Part shown: positions 38,052-48,538 of the stretch, one piece after another
Layout: each line of letters starts with the position of its first letter
How positions within the stretch are numbered: the first letter of the stretch is position 1
Origin: Clostridiales bacterium
GTDB lineage: Bacteria > Bacillota > Clostridia > Christensenellales > Aristaeellaceae
DNA: 64,000 nucleotides
NCBI GenBank assembly: GCA_015056305.1
Contig: SVGO01000002.1
Location: 1-64,000, forward strand
Direction: 5' to 3'
Notes under the pieces: generated by a model
What the model saw: the letters and a program-made list of their open reading frames with translations, nothing else
Told to the model about the DNA's origin: nothing
The model's database searches: none
Program-made: the position numbers and the translations under genes

Positions 38052-39482
38052 TCAGTTTTCTTCTTCCAGATTCTCGATCCTGTTTTCAAGGCCCTTGGTG
38101 CGTTTGCGCTCAGCCTTATGATGCTCTCCATAGCGGTAATAACGGCTGTAGTAGTAGCCCCTTTCCCTGGCGCTGACAAAGTTGAACGCGAGGCCCAGCA
38201 GTCTGGCCTTAACCTGTTCGAGCTGCGCGATCACCTTGGTCAGGTCCTTGCTCTCCACGCGGCCATCGGCGACGATAATGATCGTGCCGTCGGTCTTGGC
38301 GGCCAGGGACGCCGCATCAATGAACATGCCCAGCGGGGAGGTATCGAAGATCACCAGATCGAAGTACTGCCGGCATTCGTCCAGGAATCGCTGGAAGGAA
38401 TCCAGATTCGCGTTGACCGCCATACGATGGTTGCTGTCCATGAAGAACAGATTCGGCGTGTTGGTACGGGTAACCACCTCGGTCAGCTTCGCACTGCCGT
38501 GCAGATAGTCCATGATGTCCTTCTTGTTGCGCCTGCCCAGATAGCGGCCAATCATCGGGGAACGGTAGTCCATATCCGCAATCAGCACGTTCTTGCCCTG
38601 GCTGGCCATCTCGCAGGCCAGCATCAGCGCGACGGAACTCTTGCCCTCCTTAGGAGAGGTGGATGTAACCGTCAGCGTGCGCAGCGGCTCGCCCATGGCG
38701 GCAAACTCGATATTCAGCGCCAGTTTCTTGATGCTCTCCTGCGTATAATCGCTCATACAGGCAAGCAAATTGCTCTCGCGGGACTTGCGCTTCTTGAGGA
38801 AGGCGTCCATTTCCTTTTTATAGCTGATGATGTGGGAGAGCACGTTCGTCTTGAACTTGATATCGGCATCGCCATCCGAACGCACGCGGGTATTGAGGAT
38901 CTCCAGCGCCACAAGCGCAAAGGCCACCAGCGCCATCGAGCCCAGCGCGGCCATGGGGATCATGGAACCGCGGCCGCCGTTGGACGGCCAGGTCGGCAGC
39001 GTCGCCTCGATCGCCACACGCACGCTGTTCTGCTGAAGCATATTGCGCACATACTCGGCAAACACCTGACCCAGCATATTGGCAGCCTGCATGCACATCT
39101 CCGGATTCGGGCCCGTCACGCTCAGGGTGATGAAGCGCGTATCCTGAACGGCGCTTACGCCGATGGACATGCCATTCGGCCAGCCCGGCCATTCAAGGCG
39201 CCGGCAGGTTTCCTGCAGAATTTCCGGCGCACGAATCAGCTCCTTATAGTCGCTGACAAAGTACGCGCTGGAAGAGAGGTCGTAGCGCGTGGTACCGGTG
39301 GAATCCACGTAGTCAAAGAGCGTATACAGCTTCACAGAAGCCGTGTATACGTCATACGTCATATTGGTCACATAGAGATTGGCCGCGATGGCCACGATGA
39401 TCGGAATGATGATGAGCAGATACCATCTGCGCTTCACCGCTTTTAAAATATCGCCCAAAGACAGTCCCAGTTCTTCATCCAT
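38052..39482 (-). CDS. Wzz-domain/CpsD-type BY-kinase fusion
   Basis: N-terminal Wzz-like TM region; TVTSTSPKEGKSSVALMLACEMASQGKNVLIADMDYRSP; Tyr-rich C-terminus YYYSRYYRYGEHH. Confidence 0.93.
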   Translation of the reverse strand: MDEELGLSLGDILKAVKRRWYLLIIIPIIVAIAANLYVTNMTYDVYTASVKLYTLFDYVDSTGTTRYDLSSSAYFVSDYKELIRAPEILQETCRRLEWPGWPNGMSIGVSAVQDTRFITLSVTGPNPEMCMQAANMLGQVFAEYVRNMLQQNSVRVAIEATLPTWPSNGGRGSMIPMAALGSMALVAFALVALEILNTRVRSDGDADIKFKTNVLSHIISYKKEMDAFLKKRKSRESNLLACMSDYTQESIKKLALNIEFAAMGEPLRTLTVTSTSPKEGKSSVALMLACEMASQGKNVLIADMDYRSPMIGRYLGRRNKKDIMDYLHGSAKLTEVVTRTNTPNLFFMDSNHRMAVNANLDSFQRFLDECRQYFDLVIFDTSPLGMFIDAASLAAKTDGTIIIVADGRVESKDLTKVIAQLEQVKARLLGLAFNFVSARERGYYYSRYYRYGEHHKAERKRTKGLENRIENLEEEN

Positions 39483-39504
39483 CGTTATTCACACTCCTTA
39501 TCTT

Positions 39505-42500
39505 TTATTGCTGTGCGTTTGTCTGCTGGATAAGCCGCATGCTCAGGTCGTATTTCTTCTCCCAGAGCAGGTTGCTCATCTCGTCATATTCGCGTTCAAT
39601 CCGGTTGACGCCGTCTGCATCGCAGGTGCCCCAGCCGTTTGCTCCATAGTATATCTGCTCAATCACGTTGCCGTTGAGATCATACTTATACGCGATCTCG
39701 CAGTAACCGTCTGTGGAGTCCACCTTCGTTTCCATGTCGGCCAGATAGCATGCCTCGGAAATCACACGGTTCATCATATCGCGCGTAAAACGCTTGGCCT
39801 GATAGCCCTTGACCGTATAGACCGGCTCGCCGTCTGCATCCTGATAGTGTTCTTCCCGCACGCGGTCATGGCCGTCGTAGACGTAAGCGATGCGCGTATA
39901 GCCATCCGCAGTCACCATAGGTTCGCCCGCGGCATCCTCGAACGTCTTGGTCTGCGGCACGGTCGTCTCTTCGCTTTCGTATGTCATGCGTGCCTGCGCG
40001 CTGCCGTTTGCTGCCGGCATCGGATCGCCCTGCGCATTCAGATAGCGCTCCAGCACCGCACGGGAGAACATATCTACCTCAATATCCTTGGCTTCGTAGC
40101 CGCCCGCACACATGACCGGGCTGCCATCCGCGAGGAAATAGGCCTCATAGATCACCGCTCCATTGGCGTCGTAATCTCTGTGGAGCACCTCATAGCCGTC
40201 CGCATTGCGCACCGGCCGTCCGAACTGGTCGTAATACCTGATCTCAATGGGCGCGCCGCGCCAGTCGCAGACATACTCCGCGCTGGAGATGCCCGATACC
40301 GACCTGGCCAGCTGACCATCCGCATCCAGATAGCGCTCCGAGGTCATGTGACCGCTTTCGTTATAGGTCACCTCACGCGCTGCGTAGCCGTAGCCGGACT
40401 TATACAGCGCGCCCTGTCCGTCGACAAATGCCTCTCGGATCAGACGGCCGTTTGCGTCATAGCTGCGCTCGACTGCCGCTGCGCCAACCTCGTTCTTGCC
40501 CGGCACGCCGTCCTGCGTGAAGTACGCGATACGGACCAGATGGCCTTCCTGATCATAGCTGTTTTGCTGAATGGCGTACATCCGTCCGTAGTCGCAGACC
40601 TCGCCCTTCTCGTTGAAGGCCCTGCGCTCGAGCATGTTGCCCCGCTCGTCGTAGGTGAACGTCTGTCTGGCATAGCCGCCGTTGCAGATAAAGAGATTGC
40701 CCCACGGATCGTAGTAGCGCTCCTCCAGCACGTTGCCGCGCTCGTCGTAGTCGGATTCCATCCTGGCAAATCGTCCGTTGCCGAAGACCGGCTGACCCTG
40801 AGCATCCAGATTGGTCAGCGACGTCCGGTTGCCCTGCTCGTCATACGTCATCCGCTGTCCATGATAACCTGCCGGAGACTTGACCGTCTGCCCGTCAAGG
40901 CCGTAATACCACAGTTCGGTCCGTCTGCCGCGGTCATCATAGGCATAGCGCACATACGCCGTTCTGCCCTCCATCACCACCGGCTGCCCTTGGGCGTCTA
41001 CATATGCCTGATAGAGCACATTGCCCTGCTCGTCGTATTCATACGTGATCGCCACGTATTTATTGCGCATGAGCTTGGGCTGGTTATCCTGATCAAAATA
41101 GGACACGCGCGTCTGATTGTCGTTTGCGTCATATTCATAGCGCACGCAGGCATAGCCGTTTTGTCCGTTCATCAGGCCGAACCACGGATTGAGATACGCC
41201 TCCTGAATCAGGTTGCCCCGCTGGTCATAAGTCCGGTCAAGCACCGCATAGCCCTGGCCCGTGATCATCAGGTTTCCATTGGCGTCATAGTAACGCGTCT
41301 GCGTCGTATGGCCGAATGCGTCGTACGAATATTCAATCGCCGCATAGCCCGCTTTGATGCGCGTGGGCTGTCCGTCCGTGCCGCTGAAGGAGCGGCGGAG
41401 CAGCCTGCCCGCATCATCATACACCATATGCATCGAGGCATAGCCCAGCGACGTCCTGACCGGGCTGCCCTTCGTGTCGAAATAGGCGACCAGGTTCTGT
41501 CTGCGTCTGCTGTCGTAGCCAAAGCGCTTCACAGCGAAATCCTCGCCGCCGCGCATAAGATTGCCGTCCATATCCAGATAAGCCTGCTCGATGATCTGGC
41601 CATCTCCGGCTGCCGTCGTGCGGATGGTCCATGCGCCGTCGGTCTGCCTGCAGGGCTCGCCGAGGCGATTGAAGACCGTCACCCATTTGGTCAGGCCGTC
41701 GTCTGACCAGGCCGTTTCGATCCAGGAATAGCCGCCTGCCATATTCACCGGCAGACCATCCGCGTCGAGATAACGCTCCAGCGTCTGCCTGTTCCTGGCG
41801 TCATAGGCGAATTCACGCTGCGCAAAACCATCGGAGAGCATCACCGGCTGATGCATGCGGTCCAGATACGTGATCAGCGTGATATTGCGCGCCGCGTCGC
41901 GGCGATAGGCGATTGCGGAGAAGCCCGCCGGCATGATACCCGGCTCGTTATGCTCGTCGTAATATGCCTCCAGAGCCACGTTGCCCGCGTCGTCATAGGC
42001 ATAGCTGACCGCCGCAAAGCCCATCTCGATGCATGTCATCTGGCCGCGTTCGTCCAGATAGCGCTCGTAGCTCCTTCTGCCGCGTTCGTCATAGCGGTAT
42101 TCTACCGCCGCATAACCTTCCGAGATCTCCCGGAGCTGATTATCCGTATCCAGATAGCGCAGCGCAGTCAGCAGATTGCGCTCCTCATACTCGCGCTCAA
42201 TAGCCGCATAACCGCCCGGGCCAATCACCGGATTGCCCATGCCGTCGCCGTAGGCCTCGCGCGTGAGATTGCCGCGCACATCGTATGCAAACGTCTTTTC
42301 GCCGTAGCTCATCGCCATCAGCTGGACGCCGCCGTCTGTGCCATAATACACCTCGCGCGCAACACGCCCATACCTGTCGTATTCGTAGCCGATGCCCGCG
42401 TAGCCGTTGGCCATCACGATCGGCTGATCCGCCGTATCCAGATAGGTAATCCGGACCGGGCGGCCGAACACGTCGTACTCCGTCGCAGCCTTGGCATAGC

Positions 42501-45500
42501 CGCCAAGCGCGATCACCGGCCTGCTGTCCGCATCATAGAACGTCCTGAGCGTCACATTGCCCCGCGCGTCGTATTCATAGCCGACGGCCGCATAACCGTC
42601 GCCCAGCATGTGCGGTACGCCGGACTGATTGATATACGTTTCAAGGATCATCCGGCTGTAGGTGTCGTAAACCAGATCCACGCCCACATAGCCCGAAGCA
42701 CAGTTGGTCGGCATGCCGTCCAGGCCGAGATAGCGCACAGACGTCTGTCTGCCGCGCGTATCATAGCCGTAGGCGATGCCTGCGTAGCCGCCGACATGCA
42801 TGGCAGGACGCGCGTCGGCGTCCAGATAATCCACCCTCGCGACATTGAGCCGCTCATCGTAGGTATAGGATACCATCGCATAACCGCTGACCACCACCGG
42901 CTTGCCGTCCACGTCAAGGAACTGCTCGGTGAGGATTTTGCCCTGTGCGTTATAGGTCCTGCGGATGCTGGCATAGCCCGCGCCAAGCGAGCATGCCGCG
43001 CCGTCTGCGTCGTAATAGCGCACCTCGGTACAGTTGCCCGCCGCGTCGTAGCTGTATTCGCACTGCGCATAGCTCAGGCGCTTGACCATCACCGGCTGAT
43101 CCGCCGTATCCAGATACGTCTCGCTGATCAGCCGGCCCTGCACGCTGTAGCTGCTGCGTACGCTCGCATAGCCGTCGGCATTCAGGCACGGCAGACCGTC
43201 CAGGCCGATATAGGTGATGCGCTCCAGATGACCGCCGGGCGCATAGCGCATCTCCACGCCCGCCACGCCGGAAGCATTCAGCGACAGACTGCCGTCCTCG
43301 CCATAGTAGCGCTCGCTGATCTTTCTCCTCTGGGCGTCGTAGCCAAAGACAACCTGCGCATAGCCATCGGGCGTCAGGCAGGGCTGACCGTATGCATTCG
43401 TGTAGGACTGGCGCAGCAGATTGCCCACGCCGTCGTATTCGTAGCTCACCGACGCATAGCCCGCCTTGCTCAGGCACAGACCGCCGTAGGCGTCGAGGTA
43501 TTCAACCGATACCGTTCTGCCCATGGCGTCGTATTCCGTGCGCACGCTGGCGTAACCGCCGTCGATGATGACCGCATTTCCGGCCGCGTCCAGATAGGTG
43601 CTCATCGTCAGGCGGCCAAGGCGGTCATAAACCATCCGCTTCTGCGCATAGCCCTCCGTCGTATCCACGCTGTAGCCCTGCGCATCAACATACTGCTCCA
43701 GCGTCACATTGCCGAAGCTGTCGTAGGTGTAAAGCACCGCGGCATAGCCGCTGAGCTGATAGAACGGCTGGCCGTATACGTCGACATAGCCCTTCTGCGT
43801 CAGGCGGCCCAGACGATCATAGACCGTGTTTACGCCGCCGTAGCCCGCCCGGCTCGGCGTCGGGGCACCGTTGACGTCCAGATAGCGCAGCGTGCGCTGT
43901 CTGCCCTGCGCATCGTAGGTCATCTCCACGCTGGCATAGCCCTCCGCATGGAAAGCCGCCTGTCCTTCCGCGTTCAGATAGTCTGTGCGGATGCGGTTCT
44001 GGCGCGAATCATACGTATAACGCACAGCCGCATAGCCGTCGGAAAGCTGAACCGGCACACCCGATGCGCTCATATACCGCTCGAAGGCGATCTGTCCCGC
44101 CGGGGTGTATTCCAGCTCGAGATAGGCATAGCCGTCCACACCGTTGCGCAGATTGCCCTGTGCGTCCAGATAACGCGTGGAGGTCTTTCTGCCAAGATGG
44201 TCATAGGTGTATTCCAGCTGCGCAAAGCCGCCCGTGCCCACCATAGGCTCTCCGTCTGCATTCAGATACGTTTCGCGGATCAGACGATCCAGTGAATCAT
44301 AGGTGCTCACCACAGCCGCGTAGCCGTTTGCCGAGAGCATCGGCAGGCCGTCCGCGCCGACGTATGTGATGCCCAGCAGATTGCCGCGCTGATCATACGC
44401 CATGTTCGCGCCGGCCACGCCCATCGCAGAAATCGTCAGGCTTCCATCCGCATCATAATAGCGCTCCGCGATCAGGCGGTCCCGCTCATCGTAGGCATAC
44501 GCCGCGGACGCATAGCCCGCCGGCGTCAGGCAGGGCCGATCGTATTCATCGTAATACCACACCTGCGTGCAGTTTCCGTCGTCATCATAGGCGCGGCTGA
44601 CGGATGCATAGCCGTCCGTCGTCACTCGCGGCGCGCCGTCCGGCCCGAAGTAGCGCTCCTGCGTGCAGTTGTCATCCTCATCGTAGCTGTAGGCAGCCTG
44701 CGCATAGCCCGCTGCCGACTCGATCAGGCCGCCGTCCGCGCCATAGAAGCTCTGCTGCGTCAGACGGTCTTCCTCATCATACGCCATACAGACCTTCGCA
44801 TAGCCCTGCATGCCTTCCACCAGATTGCCATAGCCGTCGTCATAGGCCGTTTCAATCAGGCGGTCGTCCTTATCGTACGCACGGCTCACCGCGCTGTATC
44901 CGTCTGCGCCCGGCGTCGGATTGCCCTGCGCATCCAGATAGATCGCATAGACAGGGCGGTCGTCCTCGTCATAGCGCATGCGCATCTGCGCGTAACCCAT
45001 ACGGTTCATCACAGCGCCGCCCTGCTCATCCAGATACTGCTCCAGCGTGACGTTGCCTTTTTCGTCGCGCTCAAAGCGGCGCATTGCATAGCCGTCCGCA
45101 CTTACGACGCTCTGACCGCTGCTGTCCAGATAGCGCTCCTCGAGAAGCTCGCCGTGCGCATTGTAGCTGTAGGCAGCGGCCTCGTAGCCGCCCTTGGTCA
45201 TCGCGGGCTGCTGATTCTCGTCATACCAGGCAATGCCGGTGACGTAGCCCATCGCGTCGTAGGTATACCGCTCCAGCGCATAGCCCTCTCTGCCGCAGAC
45301 CGGATTGCCGCTAAGATCCAGCAGCATGGCGCTTGCCTTCAGGCCCACGTCATTGTACGTATATGCAGTCGCCGCGCCGCCTTTCTTGCCGACGACCGCC
45401 TGGCCTGCCTCGTCATAATAGCGCTCGGTAAGCACATTGCCGCGCACATCGTTTTCAAAGCTGCGGCTGGCGTAGCCGTCCGCATTGCGGACAGGGCTTC

Positions 45501-48435
45501 CATCCCTGCCGAAATACGATTCGCGCACAACCAGACTCTGGGCATCGTACTCGTAAGCAATCTCGCTGTAGCCCTCCCTGAGCACAGCGCTTTCGCCCTG
45601 CGCATCCAGATAGCGCTTGCGCGTCACATTGCCCATCGCATCGTAATCGCGCTCCATCGAGGCAAAGCCGCCTTCGATCTCAACCGGATTGCCCTGCACA
45701 TCCAGATAGCTTTCGCGCAGAACACGACCGCCTATGCCGTTGACGCGCACGATCACGGCATAGCCGTCCTCGCACGCGGTCGTCTCGCCGTTGGTTCCCA
45801 GATAGGTCATACGGCAGACCTCGCCATAGTCGTCATACTCGTAGGCGACGCCGGCATATCCGTCTTCGCCAAGCACGGGATTGTCCTGCGCATCCAGGAA
45901 GCTGTCCGTCAGCTTTTTGCCGGTGCGCTCGTCATAGGTATAGGCCACAGCCGAATAGCCATGGGCGGTCACCGTGATCTGGCCGTCCTCGCCCAGATAG
46001 GTATCGCGCAGCTTGTTTCCCGTGCGCTCGTCATACTCGGAGCGAACGGCCGCATAATCCTCTTCATCCAGCGCGGCCAGCTGATCCTGCGCATCCAGAT
46101 ATTCGACCAGCGTCACCCTGCGGCGATTGTCGTAGGCATAGCGGATCGCACTGTAGCCTTCATCCAGCTCAAACGGCGCGCCGTTTTCGTCCAGATAATT
46201 CGTGCGGATCAGCCGGCGGAATCCGTCGTATTCATGGGTGACGGATGTATATCCCTCGTCCGTCTTCGCCGGATTTCCGTTTCTGTCCAGATTCACGCTG
46301 GAGAGCACATTGCCGTATACGTCGTACGTCCGTCTCTCGCCGGCGTTGCCGCGGCCGATCTCCAGCACATTGCCGTATACGTCGTAATACGTACTTTCAA
46401 GCATGTTGCCGCGCTGATCATACGCATACGCGGCCGAGGCATAGCCGCCGCTGCCCAGCACCGGATTGCCGTTAAGATCGTAGTACGCCTCGGAGAGCGT
46501 TTTGCCCTGCAGGTTTTCGTGGATCACGCGGGAAGCATAGCCCGCCGACGACATCACGGGATTGCCGTCCATATCGCAGTACGTCATCGTGATGGTTTCG
46601 CCGAGGACGTCATGCTCGTAATCATAGCGGATCTGCGCATAGCCCTCCGGCAGCGTCATACGCTCGCCGTCCGCATTGCAATACCACTCGCGGCTCACCT
46701 TGCGCATGGCGTTGTATTCCTTCTCGACATACGCCTTACCGCCGCCGCCCACGATCAGCGTGCCGTCGATATCATAGCTCTGCGTGCTTACCGTATCGCC
46801 GAAAGACGTGTTGGTCCTCACGGTTTTATGCACGCCGTCATTGTTGCGCACAGGATTGCCGTCCGCATCGTAATACGCCTCGCCGGCGCTGAAGCCGTAG
46901 GCGTCGTAGCTGACGCGCTTCTCCTGATAGCCCTGCGAACTCTGGATGCCGTTGCCGTCGTTGTCAAAGTACTTTTCGCCAATCACTTTGTTCTCGGCGG
47001 AATAGTCGATGGTCTTGTATCCGTAGCCCTTGTCGGTGATCATCGCCTCGCCGTTCTCATCAAGATAATCCTCGCGGATCACATTGTCCAGCTCGTCGTA
47101 TTCGTAGCTGATCTGCGCACAGCCCTGATCGATGGCATATACCGCATGGCCCTGGGGATCCTTGAATTCCTTGAGCTTGAGGTAGCGCTTGTACTTCTTA
47201 GGCACAAGCTCGTAGGTATATTCGATGCGGCTGTATCCGTTGTTGGCGATGACCTCCTCGCCGTTTTCGTCGAAATACGTCTCGCGGACAAGATAGGTCT
47301 TATTTTCGTAGATGTATTCCACCGACGCATAGCCCAGATCCGGCATCATCATCGGCTTGTTGTCCGTGTCATAGTAGCGCTCGTAACCCTGCTCGCCATG
47401 CATGGTATACTCGGTCTTGTAGCGCCAGAAGCCATCGGCGCCGGCCACAGGATCGCCGTTCATGTCGTAATAGCGCGTCTCGATCATGCGGTCCTTGCCG
47501 TCATATTCATACTCCACGCGCGCATAGCCTCCGGCGCAGTTCACGCGCTGCTCGCTTGCGTCGTAGTATTCCTCGGTCAGCGGCGGCGCGTCCCGTCGGA
47601 GGTCCGCTTTGTCATAGGTCATAACCTTGCGGGCATAGCCGCCAGTCGTATTGAGCAGACCGTCGTTCTCGTCAAACCAGGCCTCCTCAAGGAAGCGATC
47701 CATGTTGTCCGTCTTGACTTCGTAGCGCGCATAGCCCGCGCTCTCGACAAACACCGGCCTGCCCTCGGTATCGTAGTAGACCTCTTTGGACAGCTTTTTG
47801 CGCTTGTATTCGCGCTCCACATACGCCCAGCCCTCTTCGCACAGGGCGTAGTTGCCGTTCTCATCGAAGTACTCCACCTTGGTGGTATAGCCGGTTTCCG
47901 TGTCGATGGTATTGATCATCTCGGCCCAGTAGCCGCGCTGACGACAGAGATTGCCCTCGGTATCGTAGTAGCTGATGGACTTGAGATGACTGCCCTGATA
48001 GGTGCGCTTCTGCTCGGCATAGCCGTTTTCGCACATCACCAGATTGCCGTTCAGATCCTTATAGCGCTCCTCCAGAAACCAGCCCAGACCCGACCACTTG
48101 TACTCGATGGTCGAATAGCCATAGGCCGTGTTGACATGCTTGCCGTTCACATCGAAAAACTTGGTGCGTATTTTTGCCGGCAGGCGGCTGTACTCATGCT
48201 CCGCATAGCAATAGAGCATGTCATCCGCCATGACAGGATTGCCCGCCCGGTCGACAAACGTCTCCTTCGTGGGCAGGCCGTGGCGATTCTTTACGCGCTC
48301 GACAGCCAGACTGGTGGACGTTTCTGCCGTGGTGGACGCAGGCGAAACCGCCAGCGCAATGCCCAGCAGCACCGGCGCGCTCATGCCGGCAAGGCGCCTG
48401 AGAAAACAGGCCTTCATCAGGTTCCGAAGATCCAT
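39505..48435 (-). CDS. Giant (~2,976 aa) tandem-repeat protein with signal-peptide-like N-terminus; RHS/YD-like ~32-aa repeats
   Basis: Repeating YDxxGNxxxExYLDxxGxPVxxxxGYAxxxYxYD across almost the full length; GAGGAG RBS 7 nt before the ATG at 48435. Confidence 0.9.
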   Translation of the reverse strand: MDLRNLMKACFLRRLAGMSAPVLLGIALAVSPASTTAETSTSLAVERVKNRHGLPTKETFVDRAGNPVMADDMLYCYAEHEYSRLPAKIRTKFFDVNGKHVNTAYGYSTIEYKWSGLGWFLEERYKDLNGNLVMCENGYAEQKRTYQGSHLKSISYYDTEGNLCRQRGYWAEMINTIDTETGYTTKVEYFDENGNYALCEEGWAYVEREYKRKKLSKEVYYDTEGRPVFVESAGYARYEVKTDNMDRFLEEAWFDENDGLLNTTGGYARKVMTYDKADLRRDAPPLTEEYYDASEQRVNCAGGYARVEYEYDGKDRMIETRYYDMNGDPVAGADGFWRYKTEYTMHGEQGYERYYDTDNKPMMMPDLGYASVEYIYENKTYLVRETYFDENGEEVIANNGYSRIEYTYELVPKKYKRYLKLKEFKDPQGHAVYAIDQGCAQISYEYDELDNVIREDYLDENGEAMITDKGYGYKTIDYSAENKVIGEKYFDNDGNGIQSSQGYQEKRVSYDAYGFSAGEAYYDADGNPVRNNDGVHKTVRTNTSFGDTVSTQSYDIDGTLIVGGGGKAYVEKEYNAMRKVSREWYCNADGERMTLPEGYAQIRYDYEHDVLGETITMTYCDMDGNPVMSSAGYASRVIHENLQGKTLSEAYYDLNGNPVLGSGGYASAAYAYDQRGNMLESTYYDVYGNVLEIGRGNAGERRTYDVYGNVLSSVNLDRNGNPAKTDEGYTSVTHEYDGFRRLIRTNYLDENGAPFELDEGYSAIRYAYDNRRRVTLVEYLDAQDQLAALDEEDYAAVRSEYDERTGNKLRDTYLGEDGQITVTAHGYSAVAYTYDERTGKKLTDSFLDAQDNPVLGEDGYAGVAYEYDDYGEVCRMTYLGTNGETTACEDGYAVIVRVNGIGGRVLRESYLDVQGNPVEIEGGFASMERDYDAMGNVTRKRYLDAQGESAVLREGYSEIAYEYDAQSLVVRESYFGRDGSPVRNADGYASRSFENDVRGNVLTERYYDEAGQAVVGKKGGAATAYTYNDVGLKASAMLLDLSGNPVCGREGYALERYTYDAMGYVTGIAWYDENQQPAMTKGGYEAAAYSYNAHGELLEERYLDSSGQSVVSADGYAMRRFERDEKGNVTLEQYLDEQGGAVMNRMGYAQMRMRYDEDDRPVYAIYLDAQGNPTPGADGYSAVSRAYDKDDRLIETAYDDGYGNLVEGMQGYAKVCMAYDEEDRLTQQSFYGADGGLIESAAGYAQAAYSYDEDDNCTQERYFGPDGAPRVTTDGYASVSRAYDDDGNCTQVWYYDEYDRPCLTPAGYASAAYAYDERDRLIAERYYDADGSLTISAMGVAGANMAYDQRGNLLGITYVGADGLPMLSANGYAAVVSTYDSLDRLIRETYLNADGEPMVGTGGFAQLEYTYDHLGRKTSTRYLDAQGNLRNGVDGYAYLELEYTPAGQIAFERYMSASGVPVQLSDGYAAVRYTYDSRQNRIRTDYLNAEGQAAFHAEGYASVEMTYDAQGRQRTLRYLDVNGAPTPSRAGYGGVNTVYDRLGRLTQKGYVDVYGQPFYQLSGYAAVLYTYDSFGNVTLEQYVDAQGYSVDTTEGYAQKRMVYDRLGRLTMSTYLDAAGNAVIIDGGYASVRTEYDAMGRTVSVEYLDAYGGLCLSKAGYASVSYEYDGVGNLLRQSYTNAYGQPCLTPDGYAQVVFGYDAQRRKISERYYGEDGSLSLNASGVAGVEMRYAPGGHLERITYIGLDGLPCLNADGYASVRSSYSVQGRLISETYLDTADQPVMVKRLSYAQCEYSYDAAGNCTEVRYYDADGAACSLGAGYASIRRTYNAQGKILTEQFLDVDGKPVVVSGYAMVSYTYDERLNVARVDYLDADARPAMHVGGYAGIAYGYDTRGRQTSVRYLGLDGMPTNCASGYVGVDLVYDTYSRMILETYINQSGVPHMLGDGYAAVGYEYDARGNVTLRTFYDADSRPVIALGGYAKAATEYDVFGRPVRITYLDTADQPIVMANGYAGIGYEYDRYGRVAREVYYGTDGGVQLMAMSYGEKTFAYDVRGNLTREAYGDGMGNPVIGPGGYAAIEREYEERNLLTALRYLDTDNQLREISEGYAAVEYRYDERGRRSYERYLDERGQMTCIEMGFAAVSYAYDDAGNVALEAYYDEHNEPGIMPAGFSAIAYRRDAARNITLITYLDRMHQPVMLSDGFAQREFAYDARNRQTLERYLDADGLPVNMAGGYSWIETAWSDDGLTKWVTVFNRLGEPCRQTDGAWTIRTTAAGDGQIIEQAYLDMDGNLMRGGEDFAVKRFGYDSRRRQNLVAYFDTKGSPVRTSLGYASMHMVYDDAGRLLRRSFSGTDGQPTRIKAGYAAIEYSYDAFGHTTQTRYYDANGNLMITGQGYAVLDRTYDQRGNLIQEAYLNPWFGLMNGQNGYACVRYEYDANDNQTRVSYFDQDNQPKLMRNKYVAITYEYDEQGNVLYQAYVDAQGQPVVMEGRTAYVRYAYDDRGRRTELWYYGLDGQTVKSPAGYHGQRMTYDEQGNRTSLTNLDAQGQPVFGNGRFARMESDYDERGNVLEERYYDPWGNLFICNGGYARQTFTYDERGNMLERRAFNEKGEVCDYGRMYAIQQNSYDQEGHLVRIAYFTQDGVPGKNEVGAAAVERSYDANGRLIREAFVDGQGALYKSGYGYAAREVTYNESGHMTSERYLDADGQLARSVSGISSAEYVCDWRGAPIEIRYYDQFGRPVRNADGYEVLHRDYDANGAVIYEAYFLADGSPVMCAGGYEAKDIEVDMFSRAVLERYLNAQGDPMPAANGSAQARMTYESEETTVPQTKTFEDAAGEPMVTADGYTRIAYVYDGHDRVREEHYQDADGEPVYTVKGYQAKRFTRDMMNRVISEACYLADMETKVDSTDGYCEIAYKYDLNGNVIEQIYYGANGWGTCDADGVNRIEREYDEMSNLLWEKKYDLSMRLIQQTNAQQ
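39600..48250. repeat. In-frame degenerate tandem repeat, period ~96 bp (32 codons), about 90 units
   Basis: Spacing counted by hand between successive YD motifs is typically 32 aa, with some 33-aa variants. Confidence 0.8.
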
Positions 48436-48509
48436 GATTCTACTCCTCAATCCATGTGTATGGTCTATATATAAACAGTATCCCTAGTATCCCATATTAC
48501 GGTTTAAAT

Positions 48510-48538
48510 ATTATAACACAGCGTCAGGCAATATTCAA
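48510..48538 (-). promoter_or_regulatory. Sigma-A-like promoter TTGAAT-N17-TATAAT for the giant-repeat/EPS operon
   Basis: Reverse-strand motif with 17-bp spacing, ~70 nt upstream of the start codon. Confidence 0.65.

Noticed and set aside
39600-48250. CRISPR-like reading of the regular ~96-bp repetition
   Set aside because: Repeats are in frame, degenerate and without unique spacers; they encode a protein repeat.
39505-48435. Polymorphic RHS/contact-dependent toxin
   Set aside because: No obvious RHS core motif, no divergent C-terminal toxin region, no small immunity ORF downstream; the next gene is the EPS kinase.
45154-48474. 1,106-aa + strand ORF (and 39379..41706, 41851..44295 +) opposite the giant repeat gene
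   Set aside because: Antisense shadow frames kept open by the 96-bp coding repeat and GC-rich codon pattern; no RBS, low-complexity arginine/isoleucine-rich sequence, no recognisable family.
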